64,000 bases of DNA from Sequoia sempervirens (taxonomy: Eukaryota; Streptophyta; Pinopsida; Cupressales; Cupressaceae). The stretch's first letter is position 1; each line of letters starts with the position of its first letter. A model generated the notes under the pieces. It was not told where the DNA came from and made no database searches. It saw only the letters and a program-made list of their open reading frames with translations. Where the stretch lies: contig VDFB02270651.1 of NCBI GenBank assembly GCA_007258455.2, positions 698,674,217-698,738,216 on the forward strand, read 5' to 3'. This document shows, piece by piece, positions 37,954-49,898 of this stretch. The position numbers and the translations under genes were made by a program.

Positions 37954-39320
37954 ATGCCAAGACTTGATCTGAAGACTGTGGTTCATCATTTAGCAGTGTA
38001 TCCAGAAGCAAAGCCGGTAAAACAAAAGCTTCATAAAATGCATCTTCAAATCGTACTGTTAGTCAAAATGGAGCTCAAGAAGTTGTTAGATGCAGGATTT
38101 ATCCGATCAATCAATTATCCAGAATGGGTGTCAAATTTGGTACCTATTTCAAAACCTGATGGAGCCATTAGAATCTACATGGACTTCAGAGATTTGAACA
38201 AAGCATGCCAAAAGGATGATTTCCCACTTCCCAACATCGACATGATAGTAGACATGACAGTAGGACATGAGATGCTATCACTAATGGAAGGATTTTTAGG
38301 ATACAAACAAATCATGATAACAAAAGAAGATCAACATAAGATGGCTTTCACTTGTCTGTGGGGGACCTACTACTGGAACATGATGCCATTTGGCCTAAAG
38401 AACACAGGAGCAACATATCAAAGGGCCATGACACTAATATTCCATGACATGATTCATAAAATAGTCGAAGACTATGTCCATGACATTCTAGCTAATTAAA
38501 GAAAAACACAAGATCATATATCAACCCTAAGTGCTATCTTTGACAAATTGGAGGAATACAAAGTCAGACTAAATCCCAAGAAGTGCATCTTCAGCGTACA
38601 ATCAGGTAAATTGCTAGGATACATAGTGTCCATGAGGGGTATCGAGGTGGATCTGGAAAAAGTGAAAGCAATCCTCAAGATGGAAGCACCAAGGACATTA
38701 AAACAACTGAGAGGTCTCCAAAGCAGACTTCAATCCATCTGACGATTCATAGTACAACTGGTAGATAAGAAAAATCCATATTCTCACCTACTCCACAAAG
38801 GGGTAGCGTACAAATGGGTTACAAAATGTGAAGAAGCATTCAACAAAATCAAGGAATATCTACTGACACCACCAGTTTTAATACCACCCATCCCAAGAAA
38901 ACCATTGATCTTATATGTATCAGCAACAGTAGTAGCCCTTGGAGCTCTCCTAGCTCAACATGATGAAAATGGAACAGAGAGGGCTATCTACTATATCAGT
39001 AGGACAATGGTCAGTCATGAGATAAACTACTCATTCATCAAGAAAGCATGCCTCGCAATAGTGTTTTCATCCCAAAAATTTAGACATTACATGTTGGCAC
39101 ACAAGATAAATCTCATTGCCAAAATTGACCCCCTCAAGTATCTATTATCAAAGACAATGCTCACAGGCAGAATGGAAAAATGGGTAATGATACTGTCAAA
39201 GTATGACATCGAGTATGTAGAGCGAAAATCCATTAAGGGACAAGTTATTGTAGACCAACTGGCAGAAGAACCTATTTATTCTGAGAATCCTCGTCTTAGA
39301 GTTTCTAGATGAATCTATTT
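37954..39320 (+). pseudogene. element C reverse transcriptase and RNase H
   Basis: One frame from 37954, interrupted only by TAA 38497 and TGA 38740, until a frameshift near 39295. RT: WVSNLVPISKPDGAIRIYMD, DLNKACQKDDFPLPNID, WGTYYWNMMPFGLKN. The catalytic motif reads YVHD, not YVDD (near 38475-38486), so the RT is catalytically dead as well as truncated. RNase H: LILYVSATVVALGALLAQHD, NYSFIKKACLAIVFSSQKF, HYMLAHKINLIAKIDPLKY, DQLAEEP. Confidence 0.93.
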
Positions 39321-39324
39321 TCAA

Positions 39325-39725
39325 CATCAATGTAGTTGACCAGTGGAAACTATACTTCGATGGCTCATACACGCAGCATGAATTAGGAGCTAGTGTCTTC
39401 TTCGTCACCCCATAGGGGGACTACATACCAAGTTCATACAAACTAGCATTTCCTTGCACTAACAACATCGCGAAATATGAGGCTTTGACTATAGGTCTTA
39501 GGATAGTAGTGAAATGGAATAACATAGCTCTCAAAGTCTACGGAGACTCTCAGTTGATCATAAATCAAGTCAATAATGAATATCAGACCAAGGATGATAA
39601 GCTCACTCCATACAAGAAATTGGTGGAGACTCTTAAAGAATCTTTCATTGAAATAACATCTGAGTAGATTCCTAGAAGCAACAATAGAGCAGCAGACGCC
39701 ATGGCAACAATGGGATTCTTGCTGA
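39325..39725 (+). pseudogene. element C second (archaeal-like) RNase H domain
   Basis: Starts WKLYFDGSYTQHELGASVFF; then a stop in TP*GDYIPSS; TNNIAKYEALTIGLRI; VYGDSQLIINQVNNEYQTKD; ends near NNRAADAMATM. The first Asp, the Glu and the second Asp of an RNase H site are visible, and the late Asp in RAADA. Typical of Tat elements, between RNase H and integrase. Confidence 0.88.
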
Positions 39726-39739
39726 ATATCCCCAACAAT

Positions 39740-41092
39740 GTTCCAAAATATGAATTCTTGATTGAGTAGCTTCTCGTTCCTGCATTTGAGGTACCAAAAT
39801 TAGAATTTGTGTGTGAAATCATTGGTCCTGGTAATCCTTGGTACCGTAACATCTACACATATCTTCGCATAGGAGTCATACCTACTGACCTCCCATCAAA
39901 CCTAAAATGAATCTTTGTTAAAAAGGCATCCAAATTTGTCATCCTAGGTGATACCTTATACCGTAGAAGCATAGAAGGTACCTTGCTATGCTGCTTAAAT
40001 GTTGAGGATGCATTAACCGCTCTAACGGAGGTTCATAACGGTATCTCTGGTTCACACTCGAGTGGAATGACCATAGCCAAGAAATTGCTAAGGATGGGGT
40101 ATTATTGGCCCACATTGGAAAGATAAGCACATTATCATGCTAAAATATGTCTATAATGTCAGCAGTATGGGGACCTCATTCATGCTTCAGCTCAAGAGCT
40201 TCATCCTATTATCACACCATGGCCCTTTTCGCAGTGGGGACTCGATCTCATAGGGAAAATCATGCCCACCTCATCCAATGGCCATAAATTCATCATAACT
40301 GCAACTAAGTACTTCACAAAGTGGGTGGAAGCAATACCCATGACGTATATAACTAGGAAGCAGATCTAAAAATTCATCCTGAACTATCTCATCTGCCGTT
40401 ATGGTGTCCCACAAGCCATTATCTTAGATAATGGGACACCATTCAAGAACCAGGAGGTTCATGAATTGTGCGAGAAATTCAAAATCCAACATCAATTCTC
40501 CACCACATACTATCCCCAAGGCAATGGCCAAGCAGAAGCTATGAACAAAACCATCCTCATAATCCTCAAGAAAACACTCAATGACATAGGTCATGACTGG
40601 CATCTGTAGCTTAATCCCACCCTCTGGGCCTATTGAACCAGCATATGCACACCCACTGGCCCCACCCCCTTCTCCTTGGTCTACAGATCAGAAGTCGTAC
40701 TCCCCATTGAGATTGAGCTCCCATCCCTCAGGATATCACAACAAAACCTCATCATGGATGAAGAATATTAGGTATCACGACTAAATGAGCTAGAATTACT
40801 GGATGAGAGATGGATAGATGCTTTAAATCACTTGCAAGTCTATCAGAATAGACTCAAATGGAGCTACAACAAGAAAATCACAAGTAGGACTTTCCAAGTC
40901 AAAGAACTGATCTTAAAAGAAAATCAGAAGAATGTCCCAAACACAAGTAGCAAAGGAAAGTTCAAACCTAATTGGCTAGGACCTTTCGTCATCATAGTAA
41001 GTTATAAGTCAGGTTCATATTAGCTATCAACACCCGAAGGGGAACCTTTGCAAGAGCCCATGAATAGCTCCCATCTCAAAAAGTTTTATGAA
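39740..41092 (+). pseudogene. element C integrase
   Basis: Zinc-binding part: HNGISGSHSSGMTIAKKLLR, then CQQYGDLIHASAQEL (the first Cys pair residue is preceded by a stop). Core: Asp in GLDLIGKI (about 40243), Asp in IILDNGTPF (about 40427), Glu in GNGQAEAMNK (about 40535), a D-35-E spacing. C-terminal part with RTFQVKELILKENQ and NWLGPFVIIVSY, ending SSHLKKFYE then TAA 41090-41092. Stops within: TGA near 39907, TAA near 40124, TAA near 40367, several CAG-to-TAG types. Catalytic residues intact. Confidence 0.9.
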
Positions 41093-41452
41093 TAATTCTT
41101 TCAAGGTATAGAAACAAAAAAATCAAAAAAATCAGAAAAAGTCTTGAAAAAATGGTTACTTAGGTGAAAACCTGGCAGTCTTGGTGACAACAAAAAAATA
41201 AAAATAAAAAGAAGTAAAAAATCCAAAAAAATCAGAAAAAGGATAAAAAAAATCGTCCTCTAGTGAAAACCACTTTGGTGGCACTTTGGGCAAGTACCTT
41301 GGTGAAAACCTAGAAAATAGGCGCCTTGCATAAATAAGCACTTTCCATCCACCAAGATCTATACGGCTTGCTTTGCATCATCCATCCATTTTTCTTCCAT
41401 CATCCATTGCATTCAGGTCTCCATCCATCACTCATCCACCCGCATCTGCACC
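41093..41452 (+). other. element C 3' untranslated region, left of element D
   Basis: Non-coding, with A-rich AAAAATCAGAAAAA repeats and two GGTGAAAACC words (41163 and 41310), the same words found 3' of integrase in B and F. Ends in a CATCCATCCA-rich stretch. Confidence 0.6.
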
Positions 41453-41457
41453 ATAGC
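41453..41457. repeat. target site duplication of element D, left (ATAGC)
   Basis: Identical to 49894-49898. Confidence 0.95.
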
Positions 41458-43316
41458 TGGTGCAGGGGCACCTTGGCTTAACTCCTTCATGTATGAATGC
41501 AAATTTTGTCTTGTACTGACCTTAGCCAAGTCAGGATTTTAGTTGTTTGAATTGCACCTTAGAAGGTCTTGTGTGGGTGTGTTGAATTAATCATTAGCAT
41601 AGATGTCATCCTAGTTTAATCATGCTTTTAAATTTTGGCTTTATTAGCTTTAGACAGCCTATGTTGTATATAGGGTAGTTATTGTGTTCTAAACACATGG
41701 TCTTTATTAAAAGATGCCAAATGGACAGTTATGGAGTTGATGGTTAGGAGTAAGGAGGTTGAGGTCCTTAACTTCAGGATCATAACATGTTGATAAGTTA
41801 CAAAATGTTTGTAAATTGCATGGCAAGGTTTATGGAATTGCATGCAACCTACTTGGCATTGGGAATCCCTTGAAATCAGGGATAATGCTCGATCAAATAC
41901 CCTTGAATGGTGGCAAAGGCATCAAATGTAGAATGTGTGGCTCGTAGAGAGCAGTTAGATCATTGTAAACAAATTTTGTTGTGAAAGAATAGGAAACAGT
42001 TAGCATCTTCCATATTTTTGTGTGTTTACTGAAAACCTCGTGTGTTTTCAGAACTGTGATGTATATGGTCTATATGTATTTATTTGGCATTGGATCAGAG
42101 TTTTCTTAACATATTCTAGCATCTTTTCCTTTGTAAATAGTTCATTGACTAAGAATATATGCATAATAGTTAAGTTTTGCTTTGCAAGGAATAAAAAGGA
42201 CTGTATTTTCTGTGTTTTACCCGAGTTCTTGAGGAACAGTTATAAAAGAGACATTGAATATCCCGATTCCTCAGTGTTTTTGTGTTTATTGAATTTCAAA
42301 GAGTGTATTCCAACTGGTGGTCAAGAGTCTTTGAGTTGTTTTAGTGTTTTGTGATCATAGAATAGAGTGTAAAGTCCTATTTTCTTTGTTTTGGATAGTC
42401 AAACAAATAAATGGCTCCCCTCTAAACTCTGTCCATGGGATTTACCTGAGAACAGTAGAATATGAAAGGGGAGCCACCTTTTTCTATAGGTTTAGAAGTA
42501 GGAAACCTTGAAAGACAAGCTATGTTATGCAAGACCAAACCCTAGGCAAGCTTTTGAACCCGGTTAGGAGTTTGGTAGGGTAAAATTGTAAACTTAGGCA
42601 GGGGATATAAGCACTATACAAAATCCGTACGATTCCTGATAGGGCTAGGTAAGATCTTGGACTGACAAAAGGTTTGAAGTTTTAATCAAGCTTTTGGTAG
42701 AAGATTTGAAACAAAGAATAGTGAAACCCTAGAAGATAGGGCAATTAGGCCTCCACTCCAAGATCCTTGGAATTAGCTGTACGGTATTGCCAGAGATTAG
42801 ACAACCTAGGCAAGATTTAAAAGTCTGAAAAGGGTGTTAGAATATGTGTTTTGTTTGCTAGGCTATGTTGAGATTTTGGGCAGAAAAAGCCAAAAAAGGG
42901 ACTGGTAAAGGCTAGTAGAAACTAGGCCTCTTCAAGCAAGATTTGGAAATTGGGTAAAGTGAAGGTTAAAGAACCACAAAGATGCATTCCATTGGTGTTG
43001 AAATGAATGGAAACAGAGCATTTACCTCCCCTACAAAGAGTTCAAGTCAGATAATGATGTTCGCATCTAGACTCTTCTAGGTGTAGTGAGAAAGGTTGAA
43101 ATTTCAAGTGGTGTTTGTGAAGAAGACAACAATTTTGAGTGGTGTGGAATCTTCAAAGGTAAAGCACAAGGTAGAAAGCTCTCTGAGAAGAGTTGGAGCA
43201 GGACTAGAGCAGTCTTTTAAGCTCAAGAAGAACCCTTGGTAGCAGGTTCGAAGTAGGAGACAGTGGAAAGTCTTCTAGAAGGTAGTGCAAGCAACCTTTG
43301 GAGTTATCTTACACCA
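41458..43316 (+). repeat. 5' LTR of element D
   Basis: TGGTGCAGGGG to TTACACCA. I counted about ten mismatches to the 3' LTR over the first 330 bases and none or few over most later stretches. Long for a chromovirus LTR. Confidence 0.97.
42241..42248 (+). promoter_or_regulatory. TATA box of element D 5' LTR
   Basis: TATAAAAG, 783 bases into the LTR; found at the same offset in the 3' LTR (48820-48827). Confidence 0.6.
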
Positions 43317-43319
43317 TAT

Positions 43320-43331
43320 TGGTATCAGAGC
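43320..43331 (+). other. primer binding site of element D (initiator tRNA-Met)
   Basis: TGGTATCAGAGC, the standard complement to the 3' end of plant initiator tRNA-Met, three bases after the LTR end. Confidence 0.97.
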
Positions 43332-43357
43332 TGAGGGTGATTCAAGGCTTGTGATTA

Positions 43358-44640
43358 ATGAGCCAAGCCACTGAGTCAGTTGGAGAGAACACACTAGAGG
43401 AAGAAACCATGGTGACAAATGTAGAGCTAGCTAAAAAGGTAGAAGAGCAAGAGGAAGATAACTGGTTGCTCAGAGAAAGGATATCTCAAATGGAGAAACT
43501 CCTGGATGAATTCCATGAGACAGCAGATACTGTGAAAGACAAGATAAAGCAGAAGGAAGAACATGAAGCCAAGGAAAAATAAGAGGATTTGGAGGAGGAA
43601 GCTCCATAGCCTAATCCTGTTCTTGCAGAGGAACCATTCTTGAAGGCATTGCAGGCCTTGAGTGGTAAAGCATTGGAAAGTGTGCCACTTTTCAGTGGAC
43701 AAATGGACCCTGATTTAGTTGTAGACTGGATTGAGAGAATTGAGAATCACTTTGAGTGTGATGGCATAACAGAGGCCCAAAAGGTAAAGGTGGCCAAGTC
43801 AAGGTTGAGAGGAGCATCTCTCACATGGTGGAAGTTCGTGCAATCTGAAAGAGAGAAAGAAGGCAAAGGTCCTATAGTTTCATGGAGAGGAATGGTGACT
43901 AAGATAAGGCAGACTTATCTCCCTGATGATTATGAAGTCTAGTTGCATAGGAGAAGACACAATATGAGGCAAAAAGACATGGATGTTCAAACATATACAG
44001 AGGAGTTTCAAAAATTGTGCCTTAGCTCAAAGGTGGTTGAAGATGAGAGTATTAAATTAGCAAGGTACCTAAATGGACTCAAATGGTCTATTCAAGAAGA
44101 CATGAGTTTGGTAAACTTCAAATCAGTTTTCCAATGTTATCAAATGGCTTTGAAGATAGAGGAGAAAGGCAAAAAGAAACAAGAACAAAACCCCAAAGGT
44201 AGAGGTAAAGGGAAAGACGGTAGAGGACAAAGAGGAAGCTATAGTGGAAGAAGCTTAGAATCAAAAGCCCAAGGAGAAGTTAGATTTTCTGAACAGCAAG
44301 AAGGAAGCTCTAGTAGAGGTGGTAGAGGAAGAGGTTTCAGCTCCAGAGGAAGAAGTGGTGGACAAGGAAGAGGTAGTTACTTCACCAACATGAAATGTTA
44401 TCATTGCAACCAATTGGGACACCCGACCTATAGATGTCTTGAGAAAGGTAACACTTCTTATGGAGGAGATAGGAGATCCAATCTGATTCAAGACAAGACT
44501 ACTACAACAAATAAACAACTTGAAGTACCATTGAACTCAGAGGAAGGTGAAAATCTCATGATGAGGAGGACTTTGATCAAAGAACTAGTCAAAGAAGAGC
44601 CAAGCCAAAGAAGGTCCTTGTTTAGGATAAAATGCAAGAT
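43358..44640 (+). pseudogene. element D gag
   Basis: Start ATG 43358 (MSQATESVGENT). N-terminal Glu/Lys-rich, coiled-coil-like stretch. Stops TAA 43580, TAG 43607 and TAG 43940 are all in the one gag-pol frame. Capsid-like gag domain 43640-44160 (DWIERIENHFECDGITEAQK, LRGASLTWWKFVQ). Arg/Gly-rich basic region 44190-44380. Zinc knuckle CYHCNQLGHPTYRC at 44396-44437, the canonical CX2CX4HX4C. Gag packages element RNA into particles. Confidence 0.95.
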
Positions 44641-47600
44641 GATGGGGAAAGTATGTAAGGTCATTATAGACTCAGGTTCTACTGACAATATTGTGTCAGA
44701 GGAGGTAGTCAGCAAACTAAAATTGACAATGATACCTCACAATAATCCTTACAAGGTCACATGGCTCAATAAGGGTCAGCATGTCTTGGTGAATGAACAA
44801 GCATGGGTGGAGTTCTCAATTGGCAAGTACAAAGACAAGGTATTGTGTGATGTATTACCTATGGATGCATGCCACTTGCTCCTAGGTAGGCCTTGGCAAT
44901 TTGACCATCAAGCTATGCATGATGGAGCTAAGAATTCTTATACCTTCAAAAAGGACAATGTAACTTACAAGATTCAGTCTTTGCTAGAAGACACAGAGGT
45001 GCAGACAGCAGGTTCTAAGCTGCTCATAGCTAGTGAAAAAGAGTTCTTAAGAGCCTTAGAAGAAGGAGAAGGAGTTGGCTATGCAGTAATGATCAAGCCA
45101 AGAGAAGTAAGCAAAGAGAAGGCAGCTGAAAAGCAAGAGTTACCCAAGGAGATTCAAGACTTGTTGCAGACCTATGAAAGCATTGTAAGTAGTGGTCAAC
45201 CAGCAACCTTACCTCCTAAAAGAGCCATAAGTCATAGGATAGACTTGATACCAAGAGCCACCCTTCCAAACAAACCAGCCTACAAGATGACACCTCAACA
45301 AAATAAGGAAATAGCCAGGCAGATTCAAGAACTTCTTGACCAAGGTCTCATTAGGAAAAGCATTAGTCCTTGTGCAGTTCCCACTGTCTTAGCACCTAAG
45401 AAAGGAGGAGAATGGAGGCTTTGCACTGATTCTAGGGAAATAAACAAGATAACCATCAGGTATAGGTTTCCCATCCCTAGGATTGAAGATCTCATGGATT
45501 GTTTAGGTGAAGCTAGGTACTATACCAAGATAGATTTAAAGAGTGGCTATCATCAAATTAGGATACATGAGGGTGATGAGTGGAAAACAGCCTTCAAAAC
45601 CAATGAGGGTCTCTATGAGTGGCTAGTTATGCCATTTGGCTTGTCTAATGCCCCCTCCACATTCATGAGACTCATGAATGAAATCCTCAAAGACTACATT
45701 AGCAAGTTTGTAGTAGTGTATCTTGATGATATACTAATCTATAGCAGAACAAGAGAAGAGCACCTCCAACACATTGAGTTGATTTTCAAGAAGTTGTAGG
45801 AGGAGAAGCTGAAGATCAATCTGAAAAAGTCTGAGTTCATCAAAACAGAGCTGGTGTACCTTGGATTTGTGCTATCACATAGCAACTTGAAGATGGACAG
45901 TAGCAAGGTAGAAGCCATTCTAAATTGACCTACTCCAAAGACAGCAACAGAGGTAAGAAGCTTCCATGGTCTTGCTCAGTATTATAGAAAATTCATAAGA
46001 CAGTTTAGTGCTATTTGTGCTCCCATGTTGGATACCATTAAAGGAGGAATGAAAACCAAGTTTGTATGGAATGAGCAAGCTAACAAGAGTTTTGAGTTGC
46101 TGAAGGAAAATATAGTTACCCAACCTGTTTTGGTGTTGCCAAGCTTTGAGAAGCTATTCACCATTGAGTGTGATGCAAGCAATGTAGCTATTGGAGCTGT
46201 TCTTAGTCAAGAGGGCAGACCAGTGCCTTTTCATTCAGAGAAGCTAAGTGAAGCCAAGAAGAAGTATTCTTCTTATGACCTTGAGATGTATGCATTGGTA
46301 CAAGCACTAAGGAAGTGGAGGCACTACTTGCTTCCCAAGGAATTCATTGTGTACTCAGACAATCAAGCACTCAGTTTTCTGAATTCACAAGAGAAATTGA
46401 GTCACAGACACATGAAGTGGGTGGAGTACTTGCAAGCTTACACCTTCAATATCAAGCACAAGAAAGGAGCTCTCAACAAGGTGGCTGATGCATTGAGCAG
46501 AAGAGTCCTCACAATTCAAGAAATTCAGTTGAAGAGCATGGGAATAGATCACTTCAAAGATCTATATGCAGATGATGAAGACTTTGCAAAAATTTATAAG
46601 GTATGTCTTGAGTATAAGAACCATTTCCATAGCAAATATGTTGAATATACCTTGCAAAGTGATCTTTTATTTAAAGGAAATCAGCTTTGTGTTCCTAGAG
46701 GTTCTATTAGGGAGAATTTAATACAAGAGAAACATAATGGTGCATTGAGTGGTCATTTTGAGATCACTAAAACTCAGGAACTGGTTCAAAGGTTTTATTT
46801 TTGGCCTAAGATGAACCTATATGTCAGGAAGTATGTGGAATTTTGTGTGGTGTGTCAAAAGGCCAAAGGCACTTCTTCAAATGCAGGCTTATACCAGCCA
46901 CTGCCTATCCCTTCTAGGCCATGGGAATACTTGAGCATGGACTTTGTAGCTGGTTTACCTAAGACAAAGCAAGGTATGGACAGTGTGTATGTTGTTGTAG
47001 ATAGGTTCAGCAAGATGGCTCACTTTGTACCCTGCAAAACAACCAATGATGCTAGTCATATAGCCTCTCTTTTCTTTAAAGAGATAGTCAAGATTCATGG
47101 CTTACCAATCAGCATTGTATCAGACAGAGACACCAAGTTTATGAGTCATTTTTGGAAGACTCTTTGGCAAAGAATGTGCACTAATCTATCCTTGGATCTG
47201 CATACCATCCCCAAATTGATGGTCAGACCGAAGTTGTGAATAGGACATTTGGAAACCTCTTGAGATGCTTGACCAAGGAGTATGGTCAACAATGGGATCA
47301 GATTATTGGACAAGCTGAATATGCCTATAATGATACTATTAATAGGTCAACGGGGAAGAGTCCCTTTGAAATTGTCTATGGACTGCACCCTAGAGGTGTT
47401 TATGAGTTGAGAGAGTTGAAGGATGGAGTCAAGGGAAGTGGATATGCAGATGATTTTGCCTATGCAATGTAGGAAATTCATGACATAGTCAGAAAAATCT
47501 TGGCAGAAAACACAATGAAGCATAAGACTAAGGTGGATGAGCATAGGAAAGAGGTTCAATTCAATGTTGGTGATTTAGTGATGGTGCATTTGAACAAGGC

Positions 47601-47964
47601 TAGATTGCAGAAAGGAGTTCCTCACAAGCTACAAATGAAGAGGATAGGTTCCTGTCCTATCTTGGAGAAGTATGGCAACAATGCCTTCAAGGTGCAATTG
47701 CCAGATGACAGTGGATTGTCCCCTGTTTTTAATGTTGCAGATCTTGTACACTACAAAGGACCACCAATCAACATGGATCAGACCTTCCACAAAGTCAGTC
47801 AAGATGTAGGAGAACTCAAACTACCCCCTGTCATAGTCAAACAAGCTGATAAGATCTTGGATACCAGGGTCTACAAAAGAACAAGAAACAAAGAGTACAA
47901 AGAACATCTGATCCAACGGAAAGGACAACCTAAAGTTGATGCAATATGGATCAAGGAGGCATAA
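44641..47964 (+). pseudogene. element D pol: protease, RT, RNase H, integrase, chromodomain
   Basis: Same frame as gag. Protease VIIDSGSTDNIV (Asp 44669-44671). RT 45230-45800 with CTDSREINKITIRYRFPIPR, MPFGLSNAPSTFMRLMN and YLDD (45719-45730). TAG 45797 and TGA 45926 (Trp expected) interrupt RT/RNase H. RNase H from about 46130 (IECDASNVAIGAVLS, YSDNQALSFLN). Integrase zinc finger HNGALSGH...CVVC, Asp in SMDFVAGL, Asp in IVSDRDTKF; a one-base deletion near 47190 shifts the frame before GQTEVVNR; TAG 47470. The last 50 codons (ILDTRVYKRTRNKEYKEHLI, then GQPKVDAIW) look like a chromodomain. End TAA 47962. Confidence 0.95.
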
Positions 47965-48025
47965 TTCAAGAAGTTTGGATTCGATCTCAACTTCCTCAAT
48001 CCAAGGGTGGATTGAATTTTTCTGT

Positions 48026-48036
48026 TTTGGGGAGAA
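48026..48036 (+). other. polypurine tract of element D
   Basis: TTTGGGGAGAA directly before the 3' LTR start TGGTG. Short but in the right place. Confidence 0.7.
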
Positions 48037-49893
48037 TGGTGCAGGGGAACCTTGGCTTAACTCCTTCATCTTTGAATGCAAATTTTGGCTTGTACTGACC
48101 TTAGCCAAGTCAGGATTTTGGTTGTTTGAATTGGACCTTAGAAGGTCTTGTGTGGGTGTGTTGAATTAATCATTAGCATAGATGTCATCCTAGTTTAATC
48201 ATGCTTTTAAATTTTGGCTTTATTAGCTTTAGACAGCCTATGTTGTATATAGGGCAGTTGTTGTGTTCTAAACACATGGTCTTTATTAAAAGATGCCCAA
48301 TGGACAGTTATGGAGTTGATGGTTCGGAGTAAGGAGGTTGAGGTCCTTAACTTCAGGATCATAACATGTTGATAAGTTACAAAATGTTTGTAAATTGCAT
48401 GGCAAGGTTTATGGAATTGCATGCAACCTACTTGGCATTGGGAAACCCTTGAAATTAGGGATAATGCTCGATCAACTACCCTTGAATGGTGGCGAAGGCA
48501 TCAAATGTAGAGTGTGTGGCTCGTAGAGAGCAGTTAGATCATTGTAAACAAATTTTTTTGTGAAAGAATAGGAAACAGTTAGCATCTTCCGTATTTTTGT
48601 GTGTTTACTGAAAACCCCGTGTGTTTTCAGAACTGTGATGTATATGGTCTATATGTATTTATTTGGCGTTGGATCAGAGTTTTCTTAACATATTCTAGCA
48701 TCTTTTCCTTTGTAAATAGTTCATTGACTAAGAATATATGCATAATAGTTAAGCTTTCCTTTGCAAGGAATAGCAAGGACTGTATTTTCTGTGTTTTACC
48801 CGAGTTCTTGAGGAACAGTTATAAAAGAGACATTGAATATCCTAATTCCTCATTGTTTTTGTGTTTATTGAATGTCAAAGAGTGTATTCCAACTGGTGGT
48901 CAAGAGTCTTTGAGTTGTTTTAGTGTTTTGTGATCATAGAATAGAGTGTAAAGTCTTATTTTCTTTGTTTTGGACAGTCAAACAAATAAATGGCTCCCCT
49001 CTAAACTCTGTCCACAGGATTTACTTGAGAACAGTAGAATATGAAAGGGGAGCCACCTTTTTCTATAGGTTTAGAAGTAGGAAACCTTGAAAGACAAGCT
49101 ATGATATGCAAGACCAAACCCTAGGCGAGCTTTTGAACCCGGTTAGGAGTTTGGTAGGGTAAAATTGTGAACTTAGGGAGGGGATATAAGCACTGTACGG
49201 AATCTGTACAATTCCTAGTAGGGCTAGGTAAGATCTTGGACTGAAAAAAGGTTTGAAGTTTTAATCAAGCTTTTGGTAGAAGATTTGAAACAAAGAACAG
49301 TGAAACCCTAGAAGATAGGGCAATTAGGCCTCCACTCCAAGATCCTTGGAATTAGCTGTATGGTATTGCCAGAGATCAGACAACCTAGGCAAGATTTAAA
49401 AGTCTAAAAAGTGTGTCAGAATATGTGTTTTTTTTGCTAGGCTATGTGGAGGTTTTGGGCAGAAAAAGCCAAAAAGGGACTGGTAAAGGCTAGTAGAAAC
49501 TAGGCCTCTTCAAGCAAGATTTGGAAATGGGGTAAAGTGAAGGTTAAAGAACCACAAAGATGCATTCCATTGGTGTTGAAATGAATGGAAACAGAGCATT
49601 TACCTCCCCTACAAAGAGTTCAAGTCAGATAATGATGTTGGCATCTAGACTCTTCTAGGTGTAGTGAAAAGGTTGAAATTTCAAGTGGTGTTTGTGAAGA
49701 AGAAAACAATTTTGAGTGGTGTGGAATCTTCAAAGGTAAATCACAAGGTAGAAAGCTCTCTGAGAAGAGTTGGAGCAGAACTAGAGCAGTCTTTTAAGCT
49801 CAAGAAGAACCCTTGGTAGCAGGTTCGAAGTAGGAGACAGTGGAAAGTCTTCTAGAAGGCAGTGCAAGCAACTTTTGGAGTTATCTTACACCA
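48037..49893 (+). repeat. 3' LTR of element D
   Basis: 1857 bp, near-identical to 41458-43316, ends CACCA before ATAGC. Confidence 0.97.
48820..48827 (+). promoter_or_regulatory. TATA box of element D 3' LTR
   Basis: TATAAAAG at the same offset as in the 5' LTR. Confidence 0.55.
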
Positions 49894-49898
49894 ATAGC
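49894..49898. repeat. target site duplication of element D, right (ATAGC)
   Basis: Identical to 41453-41457. Confidence 0.95.

Larger units (their letters stand above)
41458..49893 (+). mobile_element. Ty3/gypsy chromovirus, element D, full length
   Basis: LTRs of 1859 and 1857 bp with inverted ends TGGTG/CACCA, ATAGC target duplication, PBS, gag-pol in one frame, integrase and a C-terminal chromodomain-like segment, PPT. Integrase sequence (HFVPCKTTNDASHIASLFF) is closest in my memory to the CRM/Galadriel side of the chromoviruses. It is inserted in C's 3' region, so it is the youngest of the B-C-D stack. Coding frame broken by six stops and one frameshift. Confidence 0.97.

Noticed and set aside
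42022..42354. 110-codon open frame in D's 5' LTR, also open in the 3' LTR (48601-48933)
   Set aside because: Open in both only because the LTRs are near-identical; no known domain, starts within the expected U3/R area, Phe/Leu-rich composition of an AT-rich chance frame.
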